From Sisyra terminalis (lineage: Eukaryota; Arthropoda; Insecta; Neuroptera; Sisyridae), in the NCBI GenBank assembly GCA_958496175.1, contig OY292275.1, forward strand, positions 61,953,701 through 62,017,700: 64,000 bases of DNA, given 5' to 3'. Shown here one piece after another: positions 1 through 13,551 of the stretch (the stretch's first letter is position 1; each line of letters starts with the position of its first letter). A model generated the notes under the pieces. The model was not told where the DNA came from. It saw only the letters and a list, made by a program, of their open reading frames with translations, and searched no databases. Both the position numbers and the translations under genes were made by a program.

Positions 1-1880
1 GCAGGAAAGTGAAGTAAGTAAAAAGAAGAAAGTAATATTTAATTGCAGCCAATTACAGGAAGTGGTACCTACAGGCAAATATCTGTAGTTCTAGGTAATT
101 TCAGCAACAGGTAAGTATTTTTTTCCATTCGATTCCCGAAAAATAAACAGTTCTAATAGTTGAATAGAACTTTTTCAAAGACTTTTATTCAAAGATCTAA
201 GAGTTTCTTTTTATCCAACTTCTTCAGTATAAGCTAAAGTTAAACTAGATGAATTTTTTTCAAACCAAAAATTTTCACAACTACTTAAAAATTTCATATG
301 AAAATATGGAATTTAGGGGTGGTATTTAATTGGTGGACAAAAAATTAAGGATTAATCATAGTACTTTATGATCTTTAGACATTAAAAGGAAATGATTTTC
401 TTTTGAATTTCAATAAAACTATTATTTTTTTTCAGAATTTTGCCAAATGTTTAATTTTCCAGTTATATGACCATCACGGATTCGAAAACGGGAGAAAAAC
501 ACCTGTGGACATATAATAGTTTAAAAATCTTCTAACGAAGATTTATTTAAGAAACATGAAAGGGAAGTATAAGTAAATATTTTCATTCTAATTCGAAAAA
601 TATATATTACAACAATTTGAGATGTGGGTAACAGATCCAACAACGATATCGTTCCATTTTCGAATGATTATTTTATTAGTTTTCCTCCCTCCTGTCCTTA
701 CACATTCCATTCGGGACAATTAGGGTAAGAAAATTTTTAATGAATGCAGATACAATAATTCATTAAATAGAAAAATCTATTTCATATAATTTGGTGATTT
801 TAACAAAGGGAAAAATATTAATCCATCCACAAGGACATTGAAGCATCATATTGGGTTAAACTTAATAGATTAAGCGTTAAAAGTTAAGCACTTTTGATAT
901 AACACCAAGTTAAAGTTTGAATTCGTTAACGATTATTGGTAAAACGAGTGCTAGGTCTACTGCAAGGGGCAGGAAAGTGAAGTAAGTGAAAAGAGGGAAG
1001 TAATATTTAATTGCAATGACTTACAGGAAGTGATACCTATCGGAAAATATTCGTATTTTTAGGCAATTTCAGTACAGGTTCATATTATTTTTCGATTCGA
1101 TTCCCGAAAAATAAACAGTTCTAATAGTTGAATAGAAATTTTTCAAAGACTTTTTTTCAAAGATCTAAGAGTTTCTTTGTATCCAACTTCTTCAGTCTAA
1201 AGTTAAACTTGTTGATTTTTTTTCAAACCAAAAATTTCCATAATTACCTAAGAATTTCATATGAAAACATAGACTTAAAGGGTTGAACAATTTTTAGGTA
1301 ACTAATAGATCCCACAACGTTATCGTTCCATTATCTAACGACTATTTCATTATTTTCCTCCTTCTTATCCTTACACATTCCATCCTAGGAAAATTAGGAC
1401 AAGGAAATGTCAAATGAAGCCAATAAAATAATTTATTATAAGAAAAAGTAGATTTTATATAATTTGGCGATTTTTACAGGGCGGAAAGTATTAGTGCACC
1501 CACAAAGGCATTGAAACATCATATTGGGTTAAAATTAAAAGATTAAGCAAAAAAAGTTGAGTACTATTGATACAATATCAAGTTAAAGTTTGGGTTCGTT
1601 TGGGGCGTCTTCAATGTAAGTTAAAGTTTAACTTTATTTCATCAAAACAAAAAAATTTCGCCATTACTTAAGACATTCATACGAAAATATTAACTTTGAG
1701 GGTAGTAAATATTTTGATTCTTGAAATAATTTGCTAAATTTATGTAATTGTTGGACAAAAAATTAAGGGTTAATCGTAGTGCTTAAAGATCTACAAACAT
1801 TAAAATGACAAGATTATCTATTAAATTTCTAGTAACTTATAAAGATTTCATTTAAGAAACTTCTAATAAAGATTTATTTA
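1..1880. repeat. Tandem repeat, about 970-bp unit, 2.5 copies
   Basis: The start (GCAGGAAAGTGAAGTAAGT) recurs at 969, followed by the same order of motifs: the ATTCGATTCCCGAAAAATAA block near 128 and 1090, and the CCTTACACATTCCAT block near 700 and 1370. The second unit lacks roughly 330 bases that correspond to 300-620 of the first. A third partial copy (about 1615-1880) carries part of that missing piece, including the GGACAAAAAATTAAGGRTTAATC block seen near 334. The copies are clearly diverged. The unit is not recognised. Confidence 0.8.
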
Positions 1881-2376
1881 AAAAAAAACATTTACAATGT
1901 ATACTTTGTTGATAAATGAGTTAGTCTTTTACTGTAAGTACCAAGTAATGAATGAATAATATTGGTAAAGAGAAAAAAAATTTAAATGGCTTTCAATTTC
2001 TGTCATAATGAGAGGAAGAGTAACACTTTCAGAAGATGTCATCATTACGAAGAATATCAATAGTAATTTTCTATGAAACGTGACTCTAATCCCAACATTG
2101 AACAAACAGTAGACATCATCAAAATTTCCGTTCGTTTTTTAATTTGTAGGCGTCCAAATCACTTATCAAATACTAAAAACCAAATCTTGATTTACCTCTT
2201 CTCCATATTTGAATATTCCAAAAGGTAAACATTTAAAAACTCTTCAATTACTTGGACTATTCAAATAACGGCATTGTTCGTTTGGCTAAGGAAATTAAGT
2301 GAAAATTTACGTAAGACAAGTAGGAGGAGGAGGTGGAGGTGAAGATAATGTTGGAGGCCTCCCGATTTCATAACTT
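1881..2376. other. AT-rich interval, no feature seen
   Basis: No convincing coding frame or long repeat is seen. A short purine-rich run built on GGAGGAGGAGGTGGAGGTGA lies near 2320-2345. Confidence 0.5.
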
Positions 2377-2489
2377 ATGGTAATTTCCGGTCTAAAGTCA
2401 AAATGGGCAAATAGGCTCATTAATGGATATTATGGACTAATGGTGTTTAAATTATGTATTTGTCGATACGCTCTAATGAAACAAGTTGT

Positions 2490-2590
2490 TTTTTGGCGGG
2501 AAGTATTAAATGTTCGACCCTTAAAAATCATAAAAAAAAAACATATTGGATATTTACGGGAAGATTTAAGATTTCGACCCTTATACTATG
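2490..2590. repeat. Short tandem duplication, about 60-bp unit
   Basis: Two adjacent copies share the pattern CGGGAAG..TTAA..TTCGACCCTTA (starting near 2497 and 2558). They are separated by an A-rich stretch. They directly precede the tRNA-like segment, so they may be the tail of the same retroposon. Confidence 0.6.
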
Positions 2591-2680
2591 TCCGGGAATC
2601 GAACCCGTATTGGTTCGAGAATGCCACAATTGTTCATCAAATCGCTAACCGCACATATCCACTCAATGGACCACAAGTGT
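2588..2680 (-). repeat. tRNA-derived SINE-like segment
   Basis: On the minus strand the stretch carries a perfect pol III B box (GGTTCGATTCC, complement of 2595-2605) inside a T-arm-like stem CGGG-TTCGATT-CCCG. An A-box-like TGGTCCATTGAGTGG (complement of 2659-2673) lies upstream. The A-to-B spacing is longer than in a normal tRNA, and the bases that would form the acceptor stem do not pair. This therefore reads as a retroposon head or tRNA relic, not a working tRNA gene. No poly(A) tail or target-site duplication could be assigned. The plus-strand open frame across it (2377-2697) is a by-product of the tRNA-like DNA. Confidence 0.5.
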
Positions 2681-2699
2681 GTGCTCTCGTCTTGTAAAA

Positions 2700-4385
2700 C
2701 TAATTTCGTTTTCTATTAATTTTTTTTCGCCCAACTTCATTAATTTACAGTCACGAAATGCTCGTATGGTTGTTGTGGTTTATCGAAATTGCATACGTTT
2801 GAGTTTATAATTCATATCAACGTACCAACCATTAGCGATTCGCGACTCCTTTTCACTAACACGAAATGTTTAGATTAATAGAAACGCGCGAAAAATTTCC
2901 AATTTTCAAAGTGGCCGAGATTTGAGTGGAAAAATTGGCGGTTTTTATGCGTGGCGTCGAACTATTTAGAAAGTTTTCTGCCATTTTTATTTCTCACCGA
3001 TTTACGTCGACCCAAAAAAAAAAAAAAGGAAATGCAATTTGCAATTAGCGATTAATTTTATGGCTTATCATTAAAAAAATCATCCCTTAAATATTCACGT
3101 TATGCTTATTAAATCAATGACGAAAAAAAGATTCCATATCATTTTCACAGTTGTACCCTGTACCTATTTTCCCCGCAAATATCTCAACTCTATCTCAAAC
3201 ATTCACACACTATTTACCGACACAAATTAAGTAATTTAAAATTAATTGGCTATAATTAAAATGGCATTTAAAATTAAAACTCTCGATTTCAATGCAAACA
3301 TCAATAATATTCCTAAAGATTTTTTCCCGCCAACATGAATCACACGATTGATTTAGAAATGAAATATGTTTGCGAATTAAAGGGTCACACATAAGTATTA
3401 TATTATGCTACAGATCAATAGGTTAAGCCTTTGAAAGCCTAACAATGAAGTCATTGATGATTGCAGACCTAACACTGAGTCAATTGCAAAGTCATTAAGT
3501 TTAAGGTCTTCATACCACAATTCTGACTTAAAAAGGAGAATAAAAAAAAACCAACTGAAAAAATCCTCTCAGTGTAATCTTCACCTCGTTTCTTTTGAGA
3601 GAATACAAAAAAAATGGAACGAAATAGAAACGAAAACAATTTACGATTGAGATCAAGTTTTTCTCAGATAATTTTCTCATAAAAATTCCACAGACTTGGT
3701 GTAATCTGTACATTTTCTGATCTAGAAAAAGTCAACCTTCAACTTTAAAACGTAGTCGTCTTAGTCGTTTAATCAAAAAAACTAACATTTTGGAAGAATT
3801 AAAGGAAACAAGTTGGTTTTTCTTAGCAGATTAGATACGACTTGCAAATCTCCAAATCAGTTTCGTAATTTTTTTAACAATAAAACGTAAATGTTTAATT
3901 GTTGCGTTTGCACAATTTATTTTTAGATTTTATCGATCTAAAGTTTATTTAATTCTTTGTTCGAGATAGTAAAATTAATTTGAATAGATGAAATTCACAC
4001 TTTTTACAGTAAGAATCGTAGTTTAAAAACAAATATTGTTTAATAGACATATTTACTAGGAAAATATTGTATGGAGGTAATTTCGTTTTATTATACAAAT
4101 ATTGATCGCGGATTGAAATTATAAATCTCGGCTATGTAATTAATGTGTGCTAATAATAACTACAAAGGATTTCTATTAGCCACCAACTAATGTATGTATT
4201 TAAACTATCGTCGACTCAGGTAATTTTGTAACAAGTGTTTATACAAATAAGAAAAAAAATCACCTGAAATTTTTAGTTTACTTTGAAAAAAAAAATAACC
4301 GTTAGCATTATTTCAATAGGACTGATCTCAAAAATGACAATAATCGATAAAAAAATTATCAAAATCTTATAGAATTTAATCTTGG
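2700..4385. other. Non-repetitive AT-rich interval
   Basis: I see no gene or array. The part from about 2760 to 3010 is less AT-rich than the surroundings (for example TTCGCGACTCC near 2838). It could be unique intergenic or intronic DNA. The 60-codon minus-strand frames at 3210-3392 and 3528-3713 show no protein-like features. Confidence 0.45.
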
Positions 4386-5560
4386 CTATCCCAAAAACAT
4401 TCTAGAAACATCACCTACATGCTATGCTTAAATTTATCATCCCTTATCTACTTCTTAAAATGGGAAAATGGGTTAAAAGTTGTTGAACCCAATTCGGAAA
4501 TATAATGAATATTCTTTTACAACCTAGATTTTGTAAATTTTGTCTAGAATTCAAATTTAAAGAATATCCTCTTGTTTTTCCTCAAAAACGTTTGGAAATC
4601 TCCTAATTTAGTTTGCAATGGAAAAACTTCTAAAGTAGCTTTATATTAGTTTCTTTTTCAGACAAACTAGCCTTGCAATTTTTCAATATCCCAAGCAATT
4701 TTTTTTCTCAGTTAATAAAAATTGATCCAAATTTGTCGATGATTTCAATGACCTAAAAAATTAATTGTTGATTAGTTTTTTGAAATGTTAACTAACTGGC
4801 AATAAAGAAACCAAATTTGAAATCTTGTTCTTTTAAAATTCTTCAATAGAGATTCTCAGGATACTGCTATATGAGATGATCCATTGATTGGTCAACATAA
4901 AATCATTGTTTTCTTCGGCATCGGATGTGGATGATTGGTTATATATTTGATATTCAAATTCAATGGATGTTTTTCTTAGAAATTTTTCTAGAGACATCAC
5001 CTAATTGATATTCTCAATTTTTTCATTCCTCATATACTTTTTAAAACGGGGAATTGGTTAAAAACCGCTGTGCCATATTTGAAAATAAAATGTATATTCT
5101 AATCTTTGGCTACTTAGATTTTGGGTGATGTTTTGGCGTGATTTCACTGTCGTTTTTCTTTAAAAATTTCCTTAAAACATTTTTCCTTTTCTAGATAATC
5201 TAGCATTGCCATTCTTCAATATTCCCAAGAGTTTTTTTTCTTTCTTAGTTCATAACTAGTACTTCATTTCGGTATAAGAAAAATGGATCCTAAAAAAATA
5301 ATTGTTACGATGAGGATTTGAAATGTTAACTGGATAGCAGTATAGATAATCAATCTGGTACCTTGTTTTTGTGAAGCTCGTCTTTAGGAATTCTCGAGAC
5401 TCTGCCCTTTGAGATCTTTGTGACATTAATTACAAATACTTGATGCCCATTTATTGATCAATTAACATAAAATTTTCGATTTTTTCGATGTCCAACGTGG
5501 ATGATTATCCTTCTCAATTTCTATGGATGTTCTTCCAAGCATAAACTTCTTGTACCAGTG
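4386..5560. repeat. Diverged tandem duplication, about 580-bp unit
   Basis: The block TTCTAGARACATCACCTA occurs near 4402 and 4987. It is followed in both copies by a CATYCCTYATMTACTT block, AATTGGTTAAAA, TTCTTTTTCAGACAAACTAG-like sequence and TTCAATATYCCMA. The GGATGATT..TCAATTTCWATGGATGTT block occurs near 4930 and 5505. The copies are strongly diverged and the unit is not recognised. Confidence 0.6.
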
Positions 5561-7740
5561 TGCAACTTTAAGATACCAAGAAACAAAGTCGATTTTTTTT
5601 AAGATTGAGATATTTAATAAGCTCTTGGTTTTCTTTTTTCTCAATTTTCTTGTTTTTCCTCTGAATTTCCGTATTCAAATTTATTGTAGTTTTCAGAAAT
5701 AAAGTTTTACTAGTAACTAGTGAGAACCAAAGAATATGATAAGAGTGTAAGTAAACTACCCTTTATTTTTAAATTAAAACTACCAGACATATATGAGTTT
5801 CATTACTTTGGGAATCATTGGGAATACACCATTTCGGTCTATAATATATTTTCTACACAATAAGCAAAATTGGACAAAATAATCAACAATCAAGTAAGGT
5901 TACCATTGAAGATAGAAAATTGCAATCCTTGAGGTCAAATTTGTACTTTTTATGCATTCAAACATTACATTGCAATCAAACTTAAAAAAAAAATATTTTA
6001 AGCCAATGAAAACTTCTTAATTTTGTTGATAAATAGCCAAGAATTATAGTGAGGATTTTCACACGTTTTTAAAATATTAATTAACGGATTCTCGCGCGAT
6101 TTACTTCATTATTACTTGTGCTCATTGTCATTGTTTATTTATTCAATAGATAATTATTGTTTACCACGAGTTTGAATATTAACATATTTTTTTTGCTAAA
6201 CTTAGTCAGTTATAGTATAAAATAAAATTGATTTAATAGTAAAGTTAAAACTCTACATAAAGTGTTCGTTAGGGATTCCTTTTTCAGAGATTCTAAAATG
6301 TTTTAGAGTTTGCTATCGAATCAAATACAGCAACAGGATTTGTCAAGATCTTGGAAAGAACTTCATCATTAAAATTGAAGTTTATTATGTATTAGTTTCC
6401 TTCAAAACTTTTCAAAGTTCGACTAGTTATTTCATTGAAAAGCATCAACCACGTGTCTCAAAGTCTTTAAATTTTTAAATTTCGACCAAAGTTTAATTAC
6501 ATACTATTGATTAATAGAAAAAATGAATTTTAACTTTACTCTTACTTTTAAAGCGATAAAAAAACAAACATCTTTTCAATCAACACAAAAGTTTTGGTAG
6601 AAACAAGTTGCGGGTAATAAGTATTGAATAGACCAAAAATATTTGTAGTACTATGATTCTTTATCACTGTGCTGTATGAAACTAATATACTATCCAAGTA
6701 ATTTTTGTATGATCAAAAAAGGAAATTAAATCGAAGGAAAAGCTCGTAATTTATCACACTACCACTTCAATTCAAACGAAGTTGATCTCAAGCAATTTTT
6801 GTGAAAAAGACCAAAACTTTTTACTATAATTTTTCATACTTTTTCTATTTGCTATGCTATATATCGTTGGATTAGAGTGTTAACCTGCTAAATCCAATTT
6901 AACAATTTTTATAGGGGAAGGAAAAAAATGAATTTTAGCTACATAAGTTAGTACAGTATCAGGTTTTCATTTCATGTTATATCTTGATCTGGATAGAGTT
7001 TTGTATTCTCTTCGTAATAGAACAAAAAAAATTATTAAAAATGGACTTAGCAGGGTAATACTTTAGGCCGACGATTTGTGGTTGATACTAAAATGATAAA
7101 ATCACTAGACTAGTTACAAAAACTACAAGGAAACTAACTAATTTCTTCCAAATCTTCAATTTCGGAGAAAATTCATTCAAACAGAGTGAGAATCTGAAAG
7201 GAAATACTTTTAAGTTTGAATGGAAAAAATATTATTTTAAATTGAAATTATTAAAGAATTTACCTTAAAATTTCAAATCAATTCATAACAATTTAACAGT
7301 TCATTTGATTTCTTCAAATTAGTGAAAAGCACACATTTTTAAAGGGAAGTTTCGTTATTCTCTCATTCACCAATTGTTCTTCTAGTTTCATTATTTCTGA
7401 TCAAAGTCATTTGCTTCCCATAATCAATAAATGAATGGCAAATTTAATTAGATTGAAGGTAAAAATTCAATGTTAATATCTTTTTCAAAAGTTTTCTAGA
7501 CGAAGGCCTCGTTTCCAAAGCAACAGGTGGCAATTTTAGCATTTAAAAATATTTTTTAATTTATTATAAAGTTGCGAATCTACTAATTATCAATTGGTAC
7601 CGAATAACCAATAACATCTAAATTTTTCATTTGATTTTCGCTGTGTTTCCAAAACCTAAAAATTAAGAAGAGTAAGTACATTGCCTTTATAATTTTTATT
7701 TTAACTTACCAATTATTTCAACAATTTTTCGTACAGATTT
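5561..7740. other. AT-rich interval without recognisable features
   Basis: This is about 2.2 kb of AT-rich DNA with no long repeat, no transposon ends and no convincing open frame on either strand. Confidence 0.45.
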
Positions 7741-7854
7741 TCTCAAGATGTTTTATCATAGTTGGTTCTTGATTCTTGCTTCTTCTTATGTCTTACGCGA
7801 CATAACCGTGAATTTAAACGCAAAAAAAAACGGGGAAAAAAGTAATTATTTGCC

Positions 7855-7912
7855 CTACCTAACCAGGCTAAACGTTCTAAAAACCCTAACCAGCCTACCT
7901 AACAATTTATCT
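7855..7912. repeat. Degenerate CCTAA-rich patch
   Basis: CCTAAC or CCCTAAC words occur four times within about 58 bases (CCTACCTAACCAGG ... AACCCTAACCAGCCTACCTAAC). CCTAA is the complement of the common insect telomere unit TTAGG. The match is imperfect and may be chance. The patch lies just beside the second tRNA-like segment. Confidence 0.25.
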
Positions 7913-7977
7913 AAAAGATTGCAACTGCCTTAGTCACCGATAACAATAAAAAAAGCCTCAAACCTTATCGTTGCAAC

Positions 7978-8035
7978 CAGGATTTGAACGCCTTCCTAAT
8001 ACCAATTGGTATCCTGGAATCCCTTTACCTAACGA
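7978..8035 (-). repeat. Second tRNA-like segment (possible SINE head)
   Basis: The minus strand has GCGTTCAAATCCTGG (complement of about 7978-7992), close to a B box and T arm. It is preceded by a perfect palindrome ATACCAATTGGTAT at 7999-8012 and an A-box-like TAGGTAAAGGG. No full cloverleaf forms, so this is at best a tRNA-derived relic. The neighbouring 71-codon minus frame (8029-8244) does not look like a known protein. Confidence 0.3.
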
Positions 8036-8299
8036 AATTGCATCCAGAGACTCCAAAGCGACCGAAATGGAGCCTCGAAGATGCCGCGAATAACCGCGCG
8101 CGTAAACGCAAGATAAATGGGTGACACTTTGTGACTAAGACATTTACAATAAATCGCGACCCAACCCCATAGCTGAAACGGCAAAATAAGGGTTAGTTTA
8201 GAAAAAGCATGCAACTTAGCTTGACTGAAGTCTTCAAGCTGCATTCAAAACTGCAATCAACCCCATCCTCCGATCAGCTCCATAAGTCCCAAAGTTTGG

Positions 8300-10240
8300 C
8301 ACTAACACTTGATAACTGGAAAAAAAAATTACATTAATAATTTTAGAGCATTTCCCTACAAGAATTAAAATATAGATAATTAAACTTCTAAATTCTTTGA
8401 ATCTGGATTAGCTATTAGTATATGCTACATAAGTAGGAAAGAGTTGGACTATTAAATTACATTAAATCAATAAGATAAAAAAAGATAATGAATCAATGTG
8501 TAAAGCCTATACGGTGTATTCGTTTTGAATCACACAGGCCGCGTCGTTTATTCGATGTGCAATTGTTTTGTCAACAACGCTCAATAACCCAGCCAATTTT
8601 AATTTTAATTTTCCTAAATTTTCACGTTAATAATTAATCAAAACTCCAAACTAATCAATCAAATGCCATCATTGCATTACTTTTAGCAAGTTTTCGTGGT
8701 TGTAACAGGCGCTTTTTTCGCAAAAAGCTCGGATGGAAATTGGGTCAAAACCCACGTGGTTATCACATACCGAAAATTTATTTTGAGTTTTTGATTATAT
8801 TTTACTTACTTGAGTAAAAGTAATTGGCTCACTTGATTATGCACTTATTATGTTATCACTTTGACAAGTTTTTAACAATTGATCAGGGAAAATGCATTAA
8901 TTATGCATTGATAAGTGAGGAGCACAAACTAAGCACATGCAATTTCTATAAGAACTAATTAATGCGCACTCTATTGGAAAAGCGATAGTTAAAATTTCAG
9001 ACAATCGAAATTGGGCCAATGGGATTGCGAGATTTCAAAATTTCAATTATTTGAAAAATTCAAATTTAATGTGGCAATTTTTAAAATATATTTTTCGGTA
9101 ATTATTAATGAAATTAATTTTAAAATTTGATTATTACTTTGTGATATACATAGTTAATAGTAATAATTGATTTACTGTATTATTATTTTGAGAAAAGGAG
9201 TGAAAATTTAAAAGAAAAATAAAAAACTTAATTGTTAATTCAACCCTTAACATTCGTTGTCATATCTTTTAATCGTTGTTTAACAAACTAGGGATATAAA
9301 ATTTAATAGTTACACTTTATGATCTATGAAATTAATTATCAATTCCAATAGATCGATAAAATTTTACAACATAACGGTTCTGTCCTCTTTAATCCACCCA
9401 ATCCGTTAATATTTGCTTTACAGAAATAGAAACCGGTCTTAAACATATTTACTAATTGCCAGTAATTTGATCAAATATCTCAAGCAAACAAAAAACCAAA
9501 ATATTTTTGTGTAAATTTTTCGTTTGTAGCTACAAACATTGCAAACATCGCAAACCATTTCTTTCAAAAAAAAAAAAAAGCCATATTCGGAATCAAGGTT
9601 TTGTTTGAGATTTCATCTCCAAGAAAATATCAAACCGTTTTTTTTTTCGTTTTGAAAAATCAATATTTATATGACTCGATTGAAAAATCCTTGAATTTTG
9701 CATTTCGCGTTGAATTTTATGTGTTTTTCGAAGGAGTTTAACTCAAATAAAAATTCGTAGAAAAGGATCAAACAATGAAGGTCTATTATATAGGTCTTTT
9801 TTTGAGTTTTTTTTTGCTCGATTTTGGTTTCTGTGCACGTTTTTGATTCATATATATATATATAGCTATGGTCGCTTTTGAAAGACGAGACCGCGTCCAG
9901 GTTTATGCCGCACACGAAGAATCGCCTATTCGATACCCTTTAGTTATCGTTCGGTTGCATTACGTTATTGATATCATTTAGTTGTTTCAAGATTTCTGTC
10001 GGCCTCCAGTAAGCACACGTGGTTTATTCTCGATCTGGATTTTCAATAATTCAAAAAAAAAAATCAATGGAATATTATGATAAACACTGCACTACGATAT
10101 TGTCGATTGTCGTCGAACAGGTCGTAAATCGTTTAATCGTAATAATAACGATTTGTTTTGAAAGTAACGACCATTTACAATAAATGGCGCTTCTATAAAT
10201 AGAAATCGAGGGTTTCTATAAAAAAAAAATCAAGGCATAA
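8300..10240. other. Largely unique AT-rich interval
   Basis: There is no array or clear gene. A (TA)n run of about 14 bases lies near 9850-9864. Slightly GC-richer patches occur near 8535-8600 and 9880-9960. Confidence 0.4.
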
Positions 10241-10246
10241 TTTTAA

Positions 10247-13200
10247 CAGCATAGCTTTGCTCTTCTCAACTTAAAATTAAAGCTCTGTTGTATTAACTTT
10301 ACTGAAATAACCTTTTTTCCCTTAAATTATCGACTTTAAATATTTAATTCCTTAGTTAATTAGTCAATTTTACAAATTTTACCACCCTTTTTCAAATTTA
10401 GTTAACCACTAAGATGGCAGCACCTAATATTTGGCAAACGATGGCAAACGACAGCAAACGACAATACTGGTGAAGTCAAATCAATGTCTATTAAAAAGAA
10501 AATTTTCTTTTCCTATTTTGGACAAATTTCAAGGAAAATCCACCCAAATATCATCGAAATATTATTTTTTTAAATTTTCCCAACGTTTTGCTACTAATTT
10601 TATACACCTGCGCTTTTTATTTATCATAGAAATTTAAAAAAAATATTTTGGAAGATCTGTCAGAAAATTTCATGGAAATATTAAAATTATTAGGAATTTC
10701 AAAAGAATAATGATGTAATTATTTTTTTGGATCGTTAAAATATATTTAGGAAAGATCAAATATTAAAAAAAATAATTTTGGAGATCAAATAATTAATTTA
10801 TATGCGTTGCAAAAATTTGCAATTTTCCTATGCAGGCTTTGCGGAACATCATTGCATTTCAATGCATTTGGTTGCAATACAATCACAAAAATATGGTCTT
10901 AAAAATCCCATTTTTTCCCAATTAAAGTTTTCCCCAATGCTTTTATACATTTACGCTTTTTCTTTAACATAGAGATTTAAAAAAAATATATTGGAAGATC
11001 TGTCAGAAAATTTCATGAAAATATTAAAATTATTGAGAATTTCAAAAGAATATTGATGTAATTATGCTTATTGATCGTTAAAAAATATTTAGGAAAGATC
11101 AAATATTAAAAAAAAAATTTTGGAGACACCAAATAATTGATTTATATGCATTGCAAAAATTTGCAATTTTCCTATGCAGGCTTTGAGGAACATCATTGCA
11201 TTTCAATGCATTTTGTTGCAATTCAATCACAAAAATATTGTCTCGAAATATCCCATTTTCTCCCTTTAAGTTTTCCCCAATTCCTTACAGCAAATTTATT
11301 AAAAAAAATATTTGTTTAAATTGTAGAATGAATAATTTAAATTTTCATAGCTTTGCTCTTCAACTTAAAATTAAAGCTCTGCTGTATTAATTGAATTGAA
11401 ATATCCTTCTTTTCCTTTAAGTATCAACTTTAAATATTTAATTCCTTAGTTAATTAGTCAATTATACAAATTTTACCACTCTTTTTCAAATTTAGTTAAC
11501 CCCTAAAATGGCAGCACCTAATATTTGGTAAACTACAATACTGGTGAAGTCAAATCAATGTCTATTAAAAAGAAAATTTTCTTTTCCTATTTTGAACAAA
11601 TTTCACGGAAAATCCAACCAAATACCACCGAAATATTGTTTTTTAAAATTTACCCAGCATTTTGCTACCAATTTTATACATCTACGCTTTTTCTTTATCA
11701 TAGAAATTTAAACAAATTATTTTAAAAGATCTGTCAGAAAATTCCATGCAAATATTAAATTATTAGGAATTTCAAAAGAATGATGATGCAATTATTCTTA
11801 TTGGTCGTTAAAATATATTTAGGAAAGAGCAAATATTAAAAAAAATAATTTTGGAGACACAAAATAATTGATTTATATACGTTGCAAAAATTTGCAATTT
11901 TCCTATGCAGGCTTTGAGGAACATCATTGCATTTCAATGCATTTTGTTGCAATTCAGCCACTAAAGTATCGTCTTCAAAATCCCATTTTTTTCCTTTAAG
12001 TTTTCCCCAATTCCTTACAGCAAATTTATTAAAAAAGAATATTCGTTTAAATTGTAGAATGAGTAATTTAATTTTTTATAACTTTGCTCTTTTCAACTTA
12101 AAATTAAAGCTCTGTTGTATTAACTTAATTGAAATATCTTTCTTTTCCTTAAATTATCAGCTTTAAATATTTAATTTCTTGGGGAATTAGTCAATTTTAC
12201 AAATTTTACCACTCTTTTTTAAATTTAGTTAACCCCTAAAATGGCAGCACCTAATATTTGGTAAACTACAATACTGGTGAAGTCAAATCAATGTCTATTA
12301 AACAGATAATTTTCTTTTCTTATTTTGGACGAATTTCAAGGAAAATCCAACCAAATACCACCGAAATATTGTTTTTCAAAATTTTCCCAACATTTTGCTA
12401 CCAATTTTATACATCTACGCTTTTTTTTTGTCATAGAAATTTAAAAAAATTATATTGGAAGATCTGTCAGAAAATTCCATGCAAATATTAAATTATTAGA
12501 AATTTCAAAAGAATGATGATTTAATTATTCTTATTGATCGTTAAAATATATTAAGGAAATATCAAATATTAAAAAAAATAATTTTGGAGACACAAAATAA
12601 TTGATTTATATGCGTTGCATAAATTTGCAATTTTCCTATGCAGGCTTTGAGGAACATCATTGCATTTCAATGCATTTTGTTGCAATTCAACCACAAAAAT
12701 ATAATCTTCGTTATCCCATTTTTTCTCTTTAAATTTTTCCGAATTCTTTACAGCAAATTGAATAAAAAAGAATATTCGTTTAAATTGTACAATGAACAAT
12801 TTAAATTTTCATAGCTTTGCTCTTTTCGACTTAAAATTAAAGTTCTGTTGTATTAATTTCATTGAAATATCGTTCTTTTCCTTAAATTATCAACTTTAAA
12901 TATTTAATTTCTTGGGGAATTAGTCAATTTTACAAATTTTACCACTCTTTTTTAAATTTAGTTAACCCCTAAAATGCCAGCACCTAATATTTGGTAAACT
13001 ACAATACTGGTGAAGTCAAATCAATGTCTATTAAAAAGAAAATCCTCTTTTCCTATTTTGGACAAATTTCACGGAAAATCCAACCAAATACCACCGAAAT
13101 ATTGTTTTTTTTTTAATTTTCTCAACAAATTGCTACCAATTTTATACATCTATGCTTTTTCTGTATCATAGAAATTTAAAAAAAATATATTGGAAGATCT

Positions 13201-13551
13201 GTCAGAAAATTTCATGAAAATATTAAAACTATTGAGAATTTCAAAAGAATATTGATGTAATTATGCTTATTGATCGTTAAAAAATATTTAGGAAAGATCA
13301 AATATTAAAAAACATAATTTTGGAGACACCAAATAATTGATTTGTATGCGTTGCAAAAATTTGCAATTTTCCTATGCAGGCTTTGAGGAACATCATTGCA
13401 TTTCACTGCATTTAGTTGCAATTCAATCTCAAAAATATTGTCTCGAAATATCCCATTTTTTTCCTTTAAGTTTTCCCCAATTTTCCACAGCAAATTTATT
13501 AAAAAAGAACATTTGTTTAAATTATAGAATGAATATTTAAATTTTTCATAG
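10247..13551. repeat. Satellite array, 733-bp unit, 4 copies
   Basis: CATAGCTTTGCTCTT starts units near 10250, 11348, 12078 and 12811. ATGGCAGCACCTAATATTTGG recurs near 10413, 11509, 12241 and 12974, the last with one change. The TTGCAAAAATTTGCAATTTTCCT block recurs about every 733 bases. The first unit is longer (about 1.1 kb) because some 343 bases are duplicated inside it (about 10627-10969 and 10970-11312). The array ends near 13551 at the same CATAG word at which it starts, so it holds whole units. Several 60-100 codon frames appear in each copy on both strands but are broken differently between copies, arguing against coding function. Confidence 0.92.

Noticed and set aside
2588..2680. 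Intact tRNA gene
   Set aside because: Only the B box and T arm are good. The acceptor stem does not pair and A-to-B spacing is too long.
2377..2697. 106-codon plus-strand open frame
   Set aside because: Its second half is the reading of the tRNA-like segment and its first half of a short duplication. Composition and context do not suggest a protein.
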